This document shows, piece by piece, positions 42,201 through 52,083 of a DNA stretch of 64,000 nt. Source of the stretch: Heligmosomoides polygyrus polygyrus (taxonomy: Eukaryota; Nematoda; Chromadorea; Rhabditida; Heligmosomidae); contig OX377204.1 in the NCBI GenBank assembly GCA_947396885.1, positions 48,409,139 through 48,473,138 of the forward strand, given 5' to 3'. The translations under genes were made by a program, and so were the position numbers. Every line of letters starts with the position of its first letter. Within the stretch, counting starts at the first letter, position 1. Below the pieces are notes generated by a model that saw nothing but the letters and a program-made list of their open reading frames with translations, searched no databases and was not told the origin of the DNA.

Positions 42201-45200
42201 AAAATGTGGTGTGGCAATGGAGTGAGAAGCAGGAGGATGCATTTGTATCTTTGAAGAAAGCGTTGTGTAGTGCTCCGATTTTGTGCCAACCTGATGTGGA
42301 AAAAGCGAGGAACGGAAGTAGACCGTTTATTATCTATACAGATGCCTCAACATTAGGATTAGGCGCCGTTTTAGCTCAACAAGGAAACGATACTCTCCTG
42401 CATCCTCTGTATTTCATGTCTAAAGGATTGACGAAGGCCGAAAAAAACTACCACATAACTGACCTGGAGGCTCTAGCAGTTGTAACTGCACTCAAGAGAT
42501 TTCATTTTTTCATATATGGGCTTCACACGATCGTACGAACTGATCATCTTCCGTTGACCAGTTTGTTTAAACGAACTAATGTATCAGGGAGAGTATTACG
42601 ATGGGCATTGGAAATTCAGAGGTACAACGTGACCATTGAATACGTAAGTGGCAAGGCCAATGTCGTTGCAGATGCGTTGTCCCGAAGTGCGAGTCAAGGC
42701 GTAACAGAGCCACTAGTCACACAAAATGAAGCCATTATAGCTAATATTGAAGTGTGCCCACAGCAAAGCGAATGGTTAGACAAACTAAGAGATGACGATA
42801 CTTACCGCCCTATTATCACAGCTCTGGAAGCAGGTAACATCGGCCAGTTAGTAAAACTGCCTAGATGCGCAAACAAGTTCGCAGTTGCAGACTTTACAAT
42901 AAACGACGGAGCGTTAAAATTAGCTACTCAGGACGGCAACTTAGTGACGGTAGTGCCAAAAGACGAACGGATGAACGTTTTTGAAGAGGCACACGCAGGG
43001 GCAATGGCAGGTCATCTAAGTGGCAGGAAGTTGTATCGCCTCCTTAGCAAACGAGTGTTTTGGGAAGGGCTGCAACAAGATGTAACGCTATGGACGAAAG
43101 CATGCCAGGAGTGCTTTTTAACTAACATCCATGAGAAGCTGATACCTCCTCTCAAGCCCATCGTTACGCTACTAACTGAGCGATCCTACCAAATGATTGG
43201 AGTTGATTTAGTTGAGTTGGGATTGTCAACTAACGGAAACAAGTATGCCCTCGTTGTAGTCGACCATTTCACAAAATTCGCAGGAGCTTATGCGATACCG
43301 GATAAAACTGCGAGAACCGTGGCCCGCGTTTTGTTCGAACGATGGATATGCGAAGGTTGTAGATGGCCGGAAGTAATCCATTCGGACCAGGGAACGGAAT
43401 TTGTGAATGAAGTGATGACGGATATTTGTGCAGTGGCCAATATAAAGCAGACCACAACAAAAGGATACAATCCCAGAGAGAACGGTATAACCGAAAGGGT
43501 GATCGGGACCATAACACGCATGCTAAAAAAACGAACAGTGGTACCGGCAGACTGGGACACTCTTCTCCCAATGATAGTGTACGCCTACAACACTGCGCCA
43601 CACGCAGCGACCGGGGAAAGTCCCTTCTACCTGCTACACGCTTTCGACCCCGGCTACCCATCTTCGGTCGTACCTCGAAATAAATTATCCTTCAACCACA
43701 TCGATTTTGGAGATTACAAGCATGAACTACTGGCAAGCATACAGCTAGCACATGAGTGCGCACGGGAACTAAATAACGAGTATCGAGAACGCATGAAAGA
43801 ACGGTATGATCGAGACATGAGCGTAGATGTTAAGAAGTTACCTCAAAAAGGTGATAGAGTATACATGAAGATGCCGCATGAAAAGAGTAGAATTAAATAT
43901 CCCAAACTGCGTTCTGAATGGAAGGGACCGTATCGCGTTTTAGAAACGAGTGAAAACTCTGCTCTAATCACAAACCTGTCTGAAAAAGAAGACCCAGTAA
44001 GAGTTCAATTCGACCTTCTAATCAAGATACCTGACGAAATTTCGGACAACCCTTCTGAGACTACAACAAAGCGAAAGCGTAGAAGTGAAAGACAGAGAAA
44101 GGAAATTAATGCCATTATAACCGAAAAGAGACATTTCAGGAACCAGGCGACTCCAACAGCGAGTGTACAGGAGTGTCTCAGCATGTTCTTTCGCTGCAAA
44201 GGCCAGAAGTTCGGAGCAGATACAAAGATTGCTACATCATGTTCGGTTCGCAACAAAACGTTCGGAGACGTCGTGACCAACGTGGATGAATCTTTGCGAA
44301 GCCTGCGGTTTACATCGGTGTTTGACCTAGCTCGGCTGCTGTCAATATACCTCCAAACAACGTGGGACAAGGACCAGCGGAAGTACCTTATGAAGCGTCA
44401 GGACTACCTATTTCTCTCCGCCCATGGTGTCGGATTAGCTTTCACGTACTTCAAGTCGACATGTGAACATGTTCTTTTTGCCGTGTTGCAGTACGACGGA
44501 GACTTCCAATTCGTTCATACGCCTAAGGTGGAAACAAATATAAACGAACTAGCTGAGTTCAACAACATGGGCTTAGCCTTTACGAAAGGAAAAGTGTGGT
44601 CCGAAGTGAAAAACGCAGTGGAGTCGCCGCAAGAAACGAAAATGATGCTGGCACCTGATGGATTTCGAAATATTTGGACCATATTCGAAAGAGATGCCGA
44701 TTTAGTGGTACGAACGTACAGATCATTAGAAGACGCGAGCAGGACACTCAGCACGCCAGAACAATACGCAGCTATCATATGGGTTGGACCAACGAAAGAG
44801 CAGAACGAGGGGGAAGCGGAATGGCTGGAAATAGTGGCTTCACTTGGAAAGCATCTCAAGGCCGGTTCAAGGATCGTGGGTGTTTCGCCACCACGTGGAG
44901 AAGAAAACTGGAAAGAAGCCCGGCGAATGCAAGCTGAAGCCATGAGACTCCTCAAGCAGTCGGTACAAATTGCAGCCGACAATGTTATAAGCAAGATTCC
45001 GCAGGACCTTGTACCTGTGTTCGATGAGCCCTTCGCGGCACTCGCAGCATCCTCACGCTCACGGAATAATGACGCCTACCACACAGAAGCAGTCAAGGGA
45101 TACTATCGTGCCCTACAGGACAATCTTTCCGCCGACGTTAAGCTGCCAAACTTAGTACTAAAATCTAGATCATCGGATCGGATTTATCATCAAAGAGGGC

Positions 45201-45322
45201 GCGGCACGCGTCCCTACCGCGCACAGAACGTTTCTAGATGGCACGGTGCGCACACCAACCCCCCATGGCAGGACCGCAACCGCTGGACACGAGAAAAGCA
45301 GCAGTGGCGAGGACGCCACTAA
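39230..45322 (+). CDS. Gypsy Gag-Pol polyprotein with C-terminal extension
   Basis: Uninterrupted 2030 codons from the first sense codons after the TGA; the first Met is residue 29. Approximate residues: Gag capsid 140-320; CCHC knuckle CYICDQPGHFARNC 386-399; aspartic protease LLDTGAETS (Asp471); reverse transcriptase with LPFGLSTSPAEFQRMM and YLDD (883-886); RNase H FIIYTDAS (Asp1038); integrase zinc-binding HxxxxxxxxH...CQEC near 1250-1300 and catalytic Asp1326, Asp1386, Glu1422 (DD35E); a GPY-type module WKGPYRVL near 1565. About 390 further residues (1640-2030) match no Pol domain I know. They include AAIIWVGPTKE and GSRIVGVSPPRGEENW and end in an Arg/Gly-rich tail. No signal peptide or membrane segment suggests an envelope. 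Confidence 0.95.
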   Translation: MEENVIRLKEQLAQKELELDALRRENESMLLQMQSIQQGDAIEQDNLNSDSARSANTGEYGQYSRFSRLNEEVRHKCLQDGLETSSWAAYRIRTNMPRTNFNTGTLSQGGRDLLGRQRECQSVNCEDEPIVESRRNNDSIMEYMRSMAVPNVLPFGGRPHENFKKFLAAFFLKYPRSYWSDRQLVQLFEGHLRGSAQIMFETLHETVKQGSLDDIIEEFKKRLMIDTNSACLQAMNELRELRIRENQSVGEFCLVLEKLTNRAYGEKETDIVSLQRAEILCRQLSHWPGSYNLRRLLDTVEKRKVYEEVKAAALCLERSVQVNMRRSRSPELTQSWRQAPTADETRSRGGRFQTDRRATSMGTNYGRPNHADHRQLRERVGNETKNCYICDQPGHFARNCKKRTLHPSNPGEGNARNGNDARRINTFSTKLEGWLRSKEAAKRNEGKMRLFGRKYNEDVVLMRMKLTALLDTGAETSVISLGTFERAKAMGIDVDNFVEPITAVDGTTIRDASGNQMNFLDTVKMDVTLRGVTRPVAFHVGEADDELVILGTNALEAFGIHLTGPGWDTEAEEDEAEAIVVKRTHIFPGASKLVAIAGRSDKEHDLLLSNNKYISHGLYAVQRGLAKIKVMNDSDQAVVLQPGEVIGKWSNDKWYPAKMKDGKEANTKLDDKDQMRNTLLISLLEQHAPLDDEARECILRFSDVFATCDEELTQTNLVVHEIDTGDAAPIRQKTRTVPLGIREEFKRILGDLKDRNIIEKSRSAWASPVVLVRKKDGSLRFCVDYRELNKVTRHDAYPLPTIDTVLQSLRDKTVFTTLDMASGYWQIRLADDAKEKSAFTTSEGLYQFNVLPFGLSTSPAEFQRMMDIVIGGLGIKDKEIFVYLDDILIATDTTKRHLEIMELVITALRKAKLRLKPQKCFFMKHSINYLGHVIDGKGIHPDPEKINKIQEYPRPTNAKELKTFLGLASYYRKFILKFSQIAKPLHELTSQNVVWQWSEKQEDAFVSLKKALCSAPILCQPDVEKARNGSRPFIIYTDASTLGLGAVLAQQGNDTLLHPLYFMSKGLTKAEKNYHITDLEALAVVTALKRFHFFIYGLHTIVRTDHLPLTSLFKRTNVSGRVLRWALEIQRYNVTIEYVSGKANVVADALSRSASQGVTEPLVTQNEAIIANIEVCPQQSEWLDKLRDDDTYRPIITALEAGNIGQLVKLPRCANKFAVADFTINDGALKLATQDGNLVTVVPKDERMNVFEEAHAGAMAGHLSGRKLYRLLSKRVFWEGLQQDVTLWTKACQECFLTNIHEKLIPPLKPIVTLLTERSYQMIGVDLVELGLSTNGNKYALVVVDHFTKFAGAYAIPDKTARTVARVLFERWICEGCRWPEVIHSDQGTEFVNEVMTDICAVANIKQTTTKGYNPRENGITERVIGTITRMLKKRTVVPADWDTLLPMIVYAYNTAPHAATGESPFYLLHAFDPGYPSSVVPRNKLSFNHIDFGDYKHELLASIQLAHECARELNNEYRERMKERYDRDMSVDVKKLPQKGDRVYMKMPHEKSRIKYPKLRSEWKGPYRVLETSENSALITNLSEKEDPVRVQFDLLIKIPDEISDNPSETTTKRKRRSERQRKEINAIITEKRHFRNQATPTASVQECLSMFFRCKGQKFGADTKIATSCSVRNKTFGDVVTNVDESLRSLRFTSVFDLARLLSIYLQTTWDKDQRKYLMKRQDYLFLSAHGVGLAFTYFKSTCEHVLFAVLQYDGDFQFVHTPKVETNINELAEFNNMGLAFTKGKVWSEVKNAVESPQETKMMLAPDGFRNIWTIFERDADLVVRTYRSLEDASRTLSTPEQYAAIIWVGPTKEQNEGEAEWLEIVASLGKHLKAGSRIVGVSPPRGEENWKEARRMQAEAMRLLKQSVQIAADNVISKIPQDLVPVFDEPFAALAASSRSRNNDAYHTEAVKGYYRALQDNLSADVKLPNLVLKSRSSDRIYHQRGRGTRPYRAQNVSRWHGAHTNPPWQDRNRWTREKQQWRGRH

Positions 45323-45335
45323 AAGAAGAGGGGGG
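45321..45335 (+). other. Polypurine tract of Gypsy element
   Basis: AAAAGAAGAGGGGGG follows the stop codon directly and lies two bases before the right LTR. Confidence 0.85.
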
Positions 45336-45337
45336 CA

Positions 45338-45561
45338 TGTAAGACAGAAGGCACGTTGACCAACGAGCAGCAGATAATCGACAGCTGATCTACATCGCCG
45401 ACGCCGCCTCCACGCAGCCTCCACGCCGCCGGACCACGGACAGTCCACCTCCGCCGAGGCCCCGAGCGGCCGTTTTAGTTCTTTTTTAATCGTTCTCGTT
45501 CGCTGTTTACACAATAAATCCTTATAGTTCCGCTCTCGTTTCACTCCATCGTTACGCTACT
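45338..45561 (+). repeat. Right LTR of Gypsy element
   Basis: 224 bp, identical by eye to the left LTR and followed by GGTT. Confidence 0.95.
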
Positions 45562-46827
45562 GGTTTCAGACGGGGCTATTTACACGTTACATAAATCTCG
45601 TTACCTGTGCTTTCATATGAGTCTCAAACGTCTCGAAAGGTTTCACTAGCAGCAATGTTAGAACCATTCGAACAGTACCTGTATTTTTTAGGATGCCCTG
45701 TATTTTTCGCAAGGCTTAGTGTGTTTTTAGGTTTTAAACTTTAAAAGAAGCACAAATCAATCGATACGGTCACTTTATAAAGAGATTATGACAAGTATTC
45801 AAGTGAAACACTATCAATATATTGTAAAATGCAAAATAACAGACGAGTGCATGGCGCAGTCTATCCCGATCATACGTCAAAAAAATTCCTATCTTCTTAA
45901 GCTTTTATATGAGCCTTTAACTTTTCAGTACCAAGAAAACATTTCACTTTTTTGTCGGCATAGAACTGCTACATTTATTTGCCTATAGCAGGCTATCTGA
46001 CCCACGACCTAGCAGGCATATCCTGAAGTCACCGTCCGCGATACGCCGCGGGGTATGCGCCATTGGCCAACAGCCTCAACCTGACTACTAATTGATTATG
46101 GACAAATTATATATTATAGACATAATAATAATAGAAGTACGGGATAGTGTTGGGCATTTAACGACTATTGATTTACCAATTTAACGATTTTACCAGCATT
46201 TTCGGTTTAGCAAAGACCTTTTTCGTTAAATCGTATTTAAATTAAATTTACGCTGAATTCTCGAAGTCCAAAGGAAAATTTAACTCTTAATTAGTAAGAA
46301 TTCTGTCTTGAAGAAGCTCTTCACAGAGGTTTGCATTACCATTTGAGAAAGCGAGGAAACACTACTTATTTTCTACACGGTTCTATTTCGTATTACTTGC
46401 TCTACAAGGAAGCAAATAGGCCTAGAAAATGCGAACAGAACGGCTGAGAATGACACAAAAAGGACGAAAATTGACAAAGTGAAGGGGAGCTAAGGTTTAG
46501 GGTCCCACTCCCTCCCAAACACTCAGTGTTTCAGTGAATCGCACTTTTTGTGTTCGCAAGATGGCGTCTTTTGCTTTTGTCTTCTCGATTTCGTAATTCG
46601 AAGTACGGTGGTGATGATGGCAGTTCCGGGAACGAAGAACCAACCCACAATCATATCACTCCATCGGAGCGTATTTTCTGCCACCCTTGGATGACGTCGC
46701 CGACGTCGGCTACGCTGACGTCGTCGGCCCGTCTGTGGCGACGTCGGCGGCGGAAGTATAACACCCCCTGCGGAGTTCTCGGCGTCGCCGGCTACGCTGT
46801 GATGTGCATAGGCGTAATGCTTTGTTT

Positions 46828-47217
46828 GGCGCAAATAGGGTCCGGGGGGGGGGGGGGGGAGGGGTTACCACAGCATGGCGCGGTAGGCCGGCGTGGCGAG
46901 TAGCTACATACAGCGAATGTAAATGCAGTTTTATCTCGTTCCGATTATAGATCCGCGTCTTATGTGCTTCCTAATTGGACAAGGGAAGGAACTCCAGGGT
47001 TTAGGCGTTTCTAACACGGATGCGTCGCTTGAGCCACACCCTGGAGTCCCTTTCCCTGCCTAAATCTGTGCTCTACTCCGCGTCAGCGGAGGAGAGCACA
47101 GAACAGAGCTACAGCATTATTTGTTTGCTCTCTTTACTATCAGTGTGCCTTGTCTCGTTTTTTTCGTGTTAGTGACACTTTTTATAAGGTGACCCCCCCC
47201 CGGACCCTATTTGCGCC
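46828..47217. mobile_element. G-tract MITE (GGCGCAAAT family)
   Basis: The left end GGCGCAAATAGGGTCC plus a G run and the right end (C run, GGACCCTATTTGCGCC) are inverted. CTTTGTTT flanks both sides (46820-46827, 47218-47225), an 8-bp duplication. It shares the GAGTAGCTACATACAGCG and CTCCAGG stem blocks with the 4247-4770 member. Confidence 0.78.
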
Positions 47218-47225
47218 CTTTGTTT

Positions 47226-48405
47226 CGACTCATCTAACAAGTTGTAAGTTCACTTCCTTCGGGCGTCATCTTCGGACCTCCTCCGTGATTGCACCACACA
47301 TAAGGAAACGCGCGTGAAGATTATGGTAGACCCAATGTCAGCCGTACGCTGCCTACGTTCTTGTGGGGTAGAACGCCCTTCTCCTGCCCCAAATCTGTGC
47401 AGCACAGAAAAGAGCTATATCATTGAATGTTCGTTTTCTTTAATATCAAGGTGTCTTGTCTCTGTTTTTTTTTGTGTTAATAACACTTTTTCGAGGTGAC
47501 GCTCCGACTTTCTTTGCGCCTTTTATCCTTCCTCGATAAGTCTTGTACCAATTCACCGAGCGCTGACGGATGCAAAGCTTGGCTGGCCTGAGCGTGAAAT
47601 CCGAACTAGGAACCTGGAACCGAGTGCACATACAGCCCGACTTCTCCAACACCCTTCAGGTAAAAATGAGGAAGAGGGCACTCCCTGTGATGGAGGTCTT
47701 GGAAGCTAGGAGTTGACAGCAGCAGAGTACATGAAACGCGAACCTGATGACGAAGGGAGTGCTCGCAGCCACGACGAGAGCTAGAGAATACTGCAGCAGA
47801 AGCACAGCTGCCGTATGGAGAGCATTCGCGTCCTTGGAGAGGCACAGCGCGCGTTCCCACTGAGAGCGAGCCTTTCGAAGCAGCCAGATGTGCATCTGAA
47901 CGGTGCTGTTCGAGCGGTACGAGAGAGGCCGACCCTGCACTGTTTTGACCCACCTAGGCGGTGGCGAAGCTCCGTTCAGGTCCACATGCCATGCGAAGAC
48001 AGCGCTCGGCCGCGCCGACAGGGTTTCTGGCCCAGTGCCAACGCTGCCGCCCGCCCCTCCAATCAATGGCCCTGCAGTCGCAGCCCGTCCGGCTAGCACG
48101 GCTTGCTTTTCTCCTTCAAGCTGTAGAAGCAGCGCACAGCAGATCCAGCACTTCAGCGGACAACGGCGAACACCGTGCGCCTGGCTCTGAAAAAGATCAC
48201 GTGCGCATGTCGACTAAACGCACCACCGGAGCGCATTCATGTATCGTACTCAGGCAACCCTCGCGGGATCACATGACTGCTCCATTTTTTCTGACTTCAA
48301 CCCAGCCAATGACTGTTGCAGAGGATTCCTAGGCAGCCTCCTACATCCTTGCGTAGCGGACACGTCCTCCTCATTCTCATTGGATCCTTGCGGAGGTTGC
48401 CAGGT
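47226..48405. other. No recognised gene; SINE fragment at 47528-47660
   Basis: TTGTACCAATTCACCGA and GAAATCCGAACTAGGAACC place a partial copy of the tRNA-derived SINE at 47528-47660. From 47640 to 48330 GC-rich frames are open on both strands (for example minus 47656-48099 with LLRKARSQWERALCLSKDA), possibly a decayed element, but I cannot assign it. Confidence 0.35.
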
Positions 48406-48409
48406 TGTA

Positions 48410-49187
48410 AGCCTTGAAACTGGGCTTGCTTTCCTTCGCGTGAGCGGAGGAGAGCAAGATTTGGGTAGGATAAGGGACTCCGGGATGTAGGCCCACTAGC
48501 GCACCCGTGTTAAAATTGTCTTCATCCTGGAGTTCCCTCCCTTGCCAATATGAAAGCAAGCCGCGGATTTGTAATAATCGAAAAGAGGATATAGGACAGC
48601 ACTTACATTCGCTGAATGTAGCTAGTCGTCCCGTCTACACGCTACGGCATGCCTCCCCCCCCCTTCCCGGAGACGGAGGCGGAGTCTCTGCGCCTCTTAG
48701 GCCTCGTGCATACTTCCCGTCGCCGCGATGGAATCGCGGCGATGAGTTTTGCAGAGCGACGCGAAAGAATTTGAATTTCTCTGTGCTGGTCGCATCGCCC
48801 ATCGCTCTGCAAGGGAGCGCGACGGCTATCCATCCAGGACCAACGCTAAACTCCGCGCGCGGCGCGAAAAAGTATGCCATGCCCGCGATGGGCGCGGGAA
48901 GCCATCGCGCATGCCGACCGTCACTGTTGCGGCGGCCGCGGCGAAGTTTTCTTTTACTATTCGGCCGCGTGCGGCGGAATGGCCATGAACTGAGCGCCGC
49001 GATGGCATCGCAGCGATGGAAGTATGCCCCCGGCCTTACCGCTATTTCACAAGGCCTTGGGCGATTCGAACTTGATATAGCGGGCTTATAAGGCATTTCC
49101 GCAAAATACTACTATGACATTCGTTCTTCCCCTAGTAGACCCATTTTGAACAGGATTAGGTGGGGTACCAAAAGTACAATAGTACCA
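48410..49187. mobile_element. Foldback family B, second copy
   Basis: It shares the GCGTGAGCGGAGGAGAGCA start of the 22.6-kb central block, the CTTCATCCTGGAGTTCCC stem, and a right end (CGGGCTTATAAGGCATTTCC to AGTACAATAGTACC). A GC-rich, region-specific insert (48700-49010) has GCGATGG-type inverted motifs. No gene is inferred. Confidence 0.55.
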
Positions 49188-49508
49188 ACAGAACAATTCA
49201 AGCAACCCTCTCAAAACAGGCGAAAGGCAGGAACGTTGCTCTTTGTTTGCCTCCCTTCTGATCGGCAGAAAATCGCCTAGGGTGTCGCTAATCTGGCGAC
49301 TGCGCTACGTATAAAAAACACTGTCAAAATATCTAGGAATGGCTTGTAAATTAACAGTGCTTCAACTCTTTATCTTTTTTGAAATTAGAGTAATTTAAAA
49401 CGAGTTTTAATTTTTATTGTTTGTTCGTTGTTCGTTTTTCCGTTATCCGGCCATTTCCGAGCAAAATTATCCGTTATCCGGCTTCAAAATTTCATTATCC
49501 GCTCATCC
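49188..49508. other. Non-coding
   Basis: GTTCGTTTTTCCGTTATCCG near 49430 recalls sequence at 22.2 kb (CGTTTTTTGTTCAGCC...GTTATCC). Nothing else is recognised. Confidence 0.35.
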
Positions 49509-51305
49509 CTGGTTGGGGGTGTCCTGGTCAGGGACGAGGGGGACGCTCGACCCCGCCACGCCTGCACGCTGCGGATCTTATTTATAAATATAGCCGGCTG
49601 TGCCCGTAATTTAGGGTGCGTGGTGCGCCACCGCACACAGCCGCCTCATGATACCGTACCCCGCGCCCATTTTCAGCACTCGCAGCTGAGCGTCACGGGG
49701 ATATCTGCTTATACTCGCTCCAGAAGTCTATTTTGATGCGTTTTTCGGAGCAATACGAGTTGAAGGGCTGCGGGGGGGGGGGGGAGGCGGGCGTGTGGAG
49801 TTATGGCTTTTTTGCCTTTTTTCGTACTTGGGCCTTCTATTCCAGCGGAATCCTAGTATAGTGGTGGGGCTTCCGCTGGGAAAACAAAATACCGCAGCCT
49901 CCATATCGAAAGTATCCAAGCCTATCAGGATTAGTCCCAACTCGTATTGGACTGTGGGACATTCTGTACGAATCGTCGCCGCAGACGAGGCAAGCGCGAC
50001 AAAAGTCGCCCAACGGGACGACATTACCGGTCGATGATCGGCAGTGGTCCAGAACCACGGAGCCGTCCTCCTTTTTGGAAACCTCTGACCACGGCAACTC
50101 TTACGGCAGGGCGAAAACTTCCTCCCAAACACCACGAACACAATACTGCAGTCAGGCTGAGACCAGGGATGTTTGCCGAGCAATGGTTACCAGCGATGTT
50201 CGGCAATTCTGTGCAAGAAAACAGGGCGTGGAGGACTGGAGGGAAGGAACGGAACGGGGTACGGAGAAAACTGAAGAAGGAGACAGCGGAAAGAAAGCAA
50301 TAGTGAATCAAATTGTTCAACAAATGTTCGAATTGGTGTGTGGAGTGACTGTGGCCGCTTCTTTTCTACCTGAACAATGGATATCCATTTTCAACGAAAC
50401 ATTTGGCAGAGTAAATGACTTTGTCGCATTCATGGGACCGTGGCTAGGATCGAGCGCATTTCTGGTGACATTTTGGACATTTCAAGACAGAAGTTCTGAT
50501 CGCAACGAAACATCGTTATGAGAGCTTACGACCTCGCTACCAGCCACTTGGGGCTTAAAGAAACTGATTTGAATCATCTCAAGATACACTGAAATTTTGC
50601 AAACAAACCTGTCGCTGCTTTGGGATGTTTGTAGTAAAAAGTTCGAAGCTATCACATGAGCTGTCATCACTTTATACATTTGGAAATGCGCAATCAAAAA
50701 TAGATTTTCTCAGTGATCCCATTTTTTCGAATAGAGTGGTGTCACTCACTGTCTTCTATATTAGATACGTTACAATAGGGACAATAGGAAACCCCTATTT
50801 AAAGCTCTCAGTAGCAGGTTTCGTTCAGCCCGTAGGTTGCTGAACGTCTGGAAATGCTGCGGACTTCCCTGCCGGAGTATATACCACTGCAACACCGTCA
50901 AGTAGTGCACAAATAGTACTGCTACTTCTTATTTTGGCTATTACTGCTCTTCATCTCTATACGACTATTACGGTCACCATGCAGCCTTGTTGGCTCTGTC
51001 AAATCCATTAGGCTTCTCACTGGCGCAGTACGAGTCGCGTCTCGGTGGTGGTTGCTGCGCAAGTAGCGAGCAGTCGCACCTCATGCTCCACGAATCGCGA
51101 CAGTCCGACTCCAGCTGCGATTCACTGACGGTCGACGCCTGTGAACGCCGGAGTACTTGAAACAGGCGTAAACTACGATGTCATGAGGCAGCTGTGTGCG
51201 GTGGCACCTCACACACCATAAATGACGCGCGCAGCCGGCTATATTTATAAATAAGACCCACGCTGCGCATGCTATGGTGACCCCTTCCCCGACCCTATTT
51301 ACGCC
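49509..51305. repeat. Inverted pair of 200-bp repeats enclosing unassigned DNA
   Basis: TTATTTATAAATATAGCCGG with flanking ACCGCACACAGC(C/T)GCCTCATGA occurs at 49578-49650 (plus) and inverted near 51180-51260; the inner copy edges diverge. Near 51275-51305 one GGCGTAAATAGGGTC-type MITE end is visible. Between them a plus frame (50075-50521) has a hydrophobic tail with FVAFMGPWLGSSAFLVTFW. I cannot assign it, and no good splice context supports it. Confidence 0.45.
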
Positions 51306-51536
51306 ATTCCTTGTTTTCCACCACACTATAGAATTACTTGGGTGGTGACTGACATCAGTCAACATGAATTACTTTTCTCTAATCATCTCACGATCAGAAT
51401 GATCGGTCATACTTCCACCACTGCTAGAGTTCTCGCCGTACAATCCTTGGAAAATCATATGTTAACTATATAGGCAAGCACTTTCCTTACCTTCTGTCTA
51501 GCAAGTAATGGCTGGTTAAGGCACTTGTTCATCCGG
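51306..51536. other. Non-coding
   Basis: No feature recognised. Confidence 0.35.
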
Positions 51537-51696
51537 GGCCGGATTCATCAACGACTTACAGCAATTTAACAGAAAATACAGCCAAAATCCCTGATAGCGC
51601 GGCTTATCAAACGATATGGTGAAACATTTCGCCACGCTATCAGGGATTTCGGCTGTATTTTCTCTGTTAAATGTAAGTCGTTGACGAATCCGGCCC
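51537..51696. mobile_element. 160-bp hairpin MITE
   Basis: GGGCCGGATTCATCAACGAC at the left pairs with GTCGTTGACGAATCCGGCCC-like sequence at the right. Arm pairing runs about 65 bases per side, including AAAATACAGCC and ATCCCTGATAGCG. Confidence 0.8.
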
Positions 51697-52083
51697 TGGT
51701 GGCCACCTCAAGTCATTGCATTTGTTAATTAGACATTCAAATTGCGTCCAGGACATCTCGTAGAAGTGGAGTGCTCATCCATCAGAGGCATTGTTTAAAA
51801 TAGGGTTCTACCCTCTATTGATAATTCCTGCAGCATGGCGATACCTATGGCGATAAAGATGAACATGATATTAGCAGTTTTTGCACGACGTGTAATGTGA
51901 ACGAGTGACAGCATGACCCTTACACTTTGAAAAACTGTAACCGAACTGCTCTAGGTGCACATGGAGTCATTCCCCGCTCACATCTAATAGATCGTCATTC
52001 ATTATTAGCGAATCTCAATTATTTCGTTTGTGCGAAGATCAATTGACCTGCTAGTGTTTTCGTGTCCGATATTTTCGTTTTAG
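51697..52083. other. Non-coding, possible upstream region of the 52-kb gene
   Basis: No repeat or gene recognised. It ends in a polypyrimidine-rich acceptor (ATTTTCGTTTTAG). Confidence 0.35.

Larger units (their letters stand above)
38250..45561 (+). mobile_element. Young full-length Ty3/Gypsy LTR retrotransposon
   Basis: The two 224-bp LTRs (38250-38473, 45338-45561) appear identical. GGTT flanks both sides (38246-38249, 45562-45565). TGGGGCCGAACCGG at 38474 serves as primer-binding site, and AAAAGAAGAGGGGGG (45321-45335) is the polypurine tract. One long gag-pol frame fills the interior. A homologous empty site survives at about 12388-12402 (GCAAGGTTTCAGAC), which confirms the target duplication. 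Identical LTRs imply a very recent insertion. All enzymatic motifs are present, so activity is plausible. Confidence 0.97.
37481..45702 (+). mobile_element. DUF4817 Tc1/mariner relative inside the foldback
   Basis: TACAGGGTATCCTAAAAATA at 37481 and its inverse (GGATGCCCTGTA, to 45702) face each other across the Gypsy insertion. At about 37670 GRPTMVEQTTVHTEQKIIIK resembles the start of a DUF4817 transposase head, which then ends. The same internal sequence occurs uninterrupted in the 11888-12842 element. Confidence 0.5.
36718..46762. mobile_element. Large foldback element interrupted by Gypsy
   Basis: The outer ends GTTATACTTC(C/G)G are inverted copies followed by GACGTCGGCGACG-type repeats. 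The inverted similarity continues for about 1 kb per arm: GAGCAAATAGGCCTAG, CTAATTAAGAGTTAAATTT, GACCGTATCGATTGATTTG and CCTAAAAACACACTA anchor both arms. Without the Gypsy insertion it would be about 2.7 kb. Terminal Cys/Arg-type frames over the GACGTC repeats are not genes. It probably arose from Tc1/mariner-type sequence (see 37481-45702). Confidence 0.72.

Noticed and set aside
44147..45322. Envelope gene at the end of the Gypsy element
   Set aside because: The extension is in frame with Pol and shows no signal peptide, transmembrane helix, or N-glycosylated Cys-rich ectodomain pattern.
50075..50521. Membrane protein gene with hydrophobic tail
   Set aside because: No start context, splice signals or recognised family; the region lies between inverted repeats and frames on the other strand are equally open.
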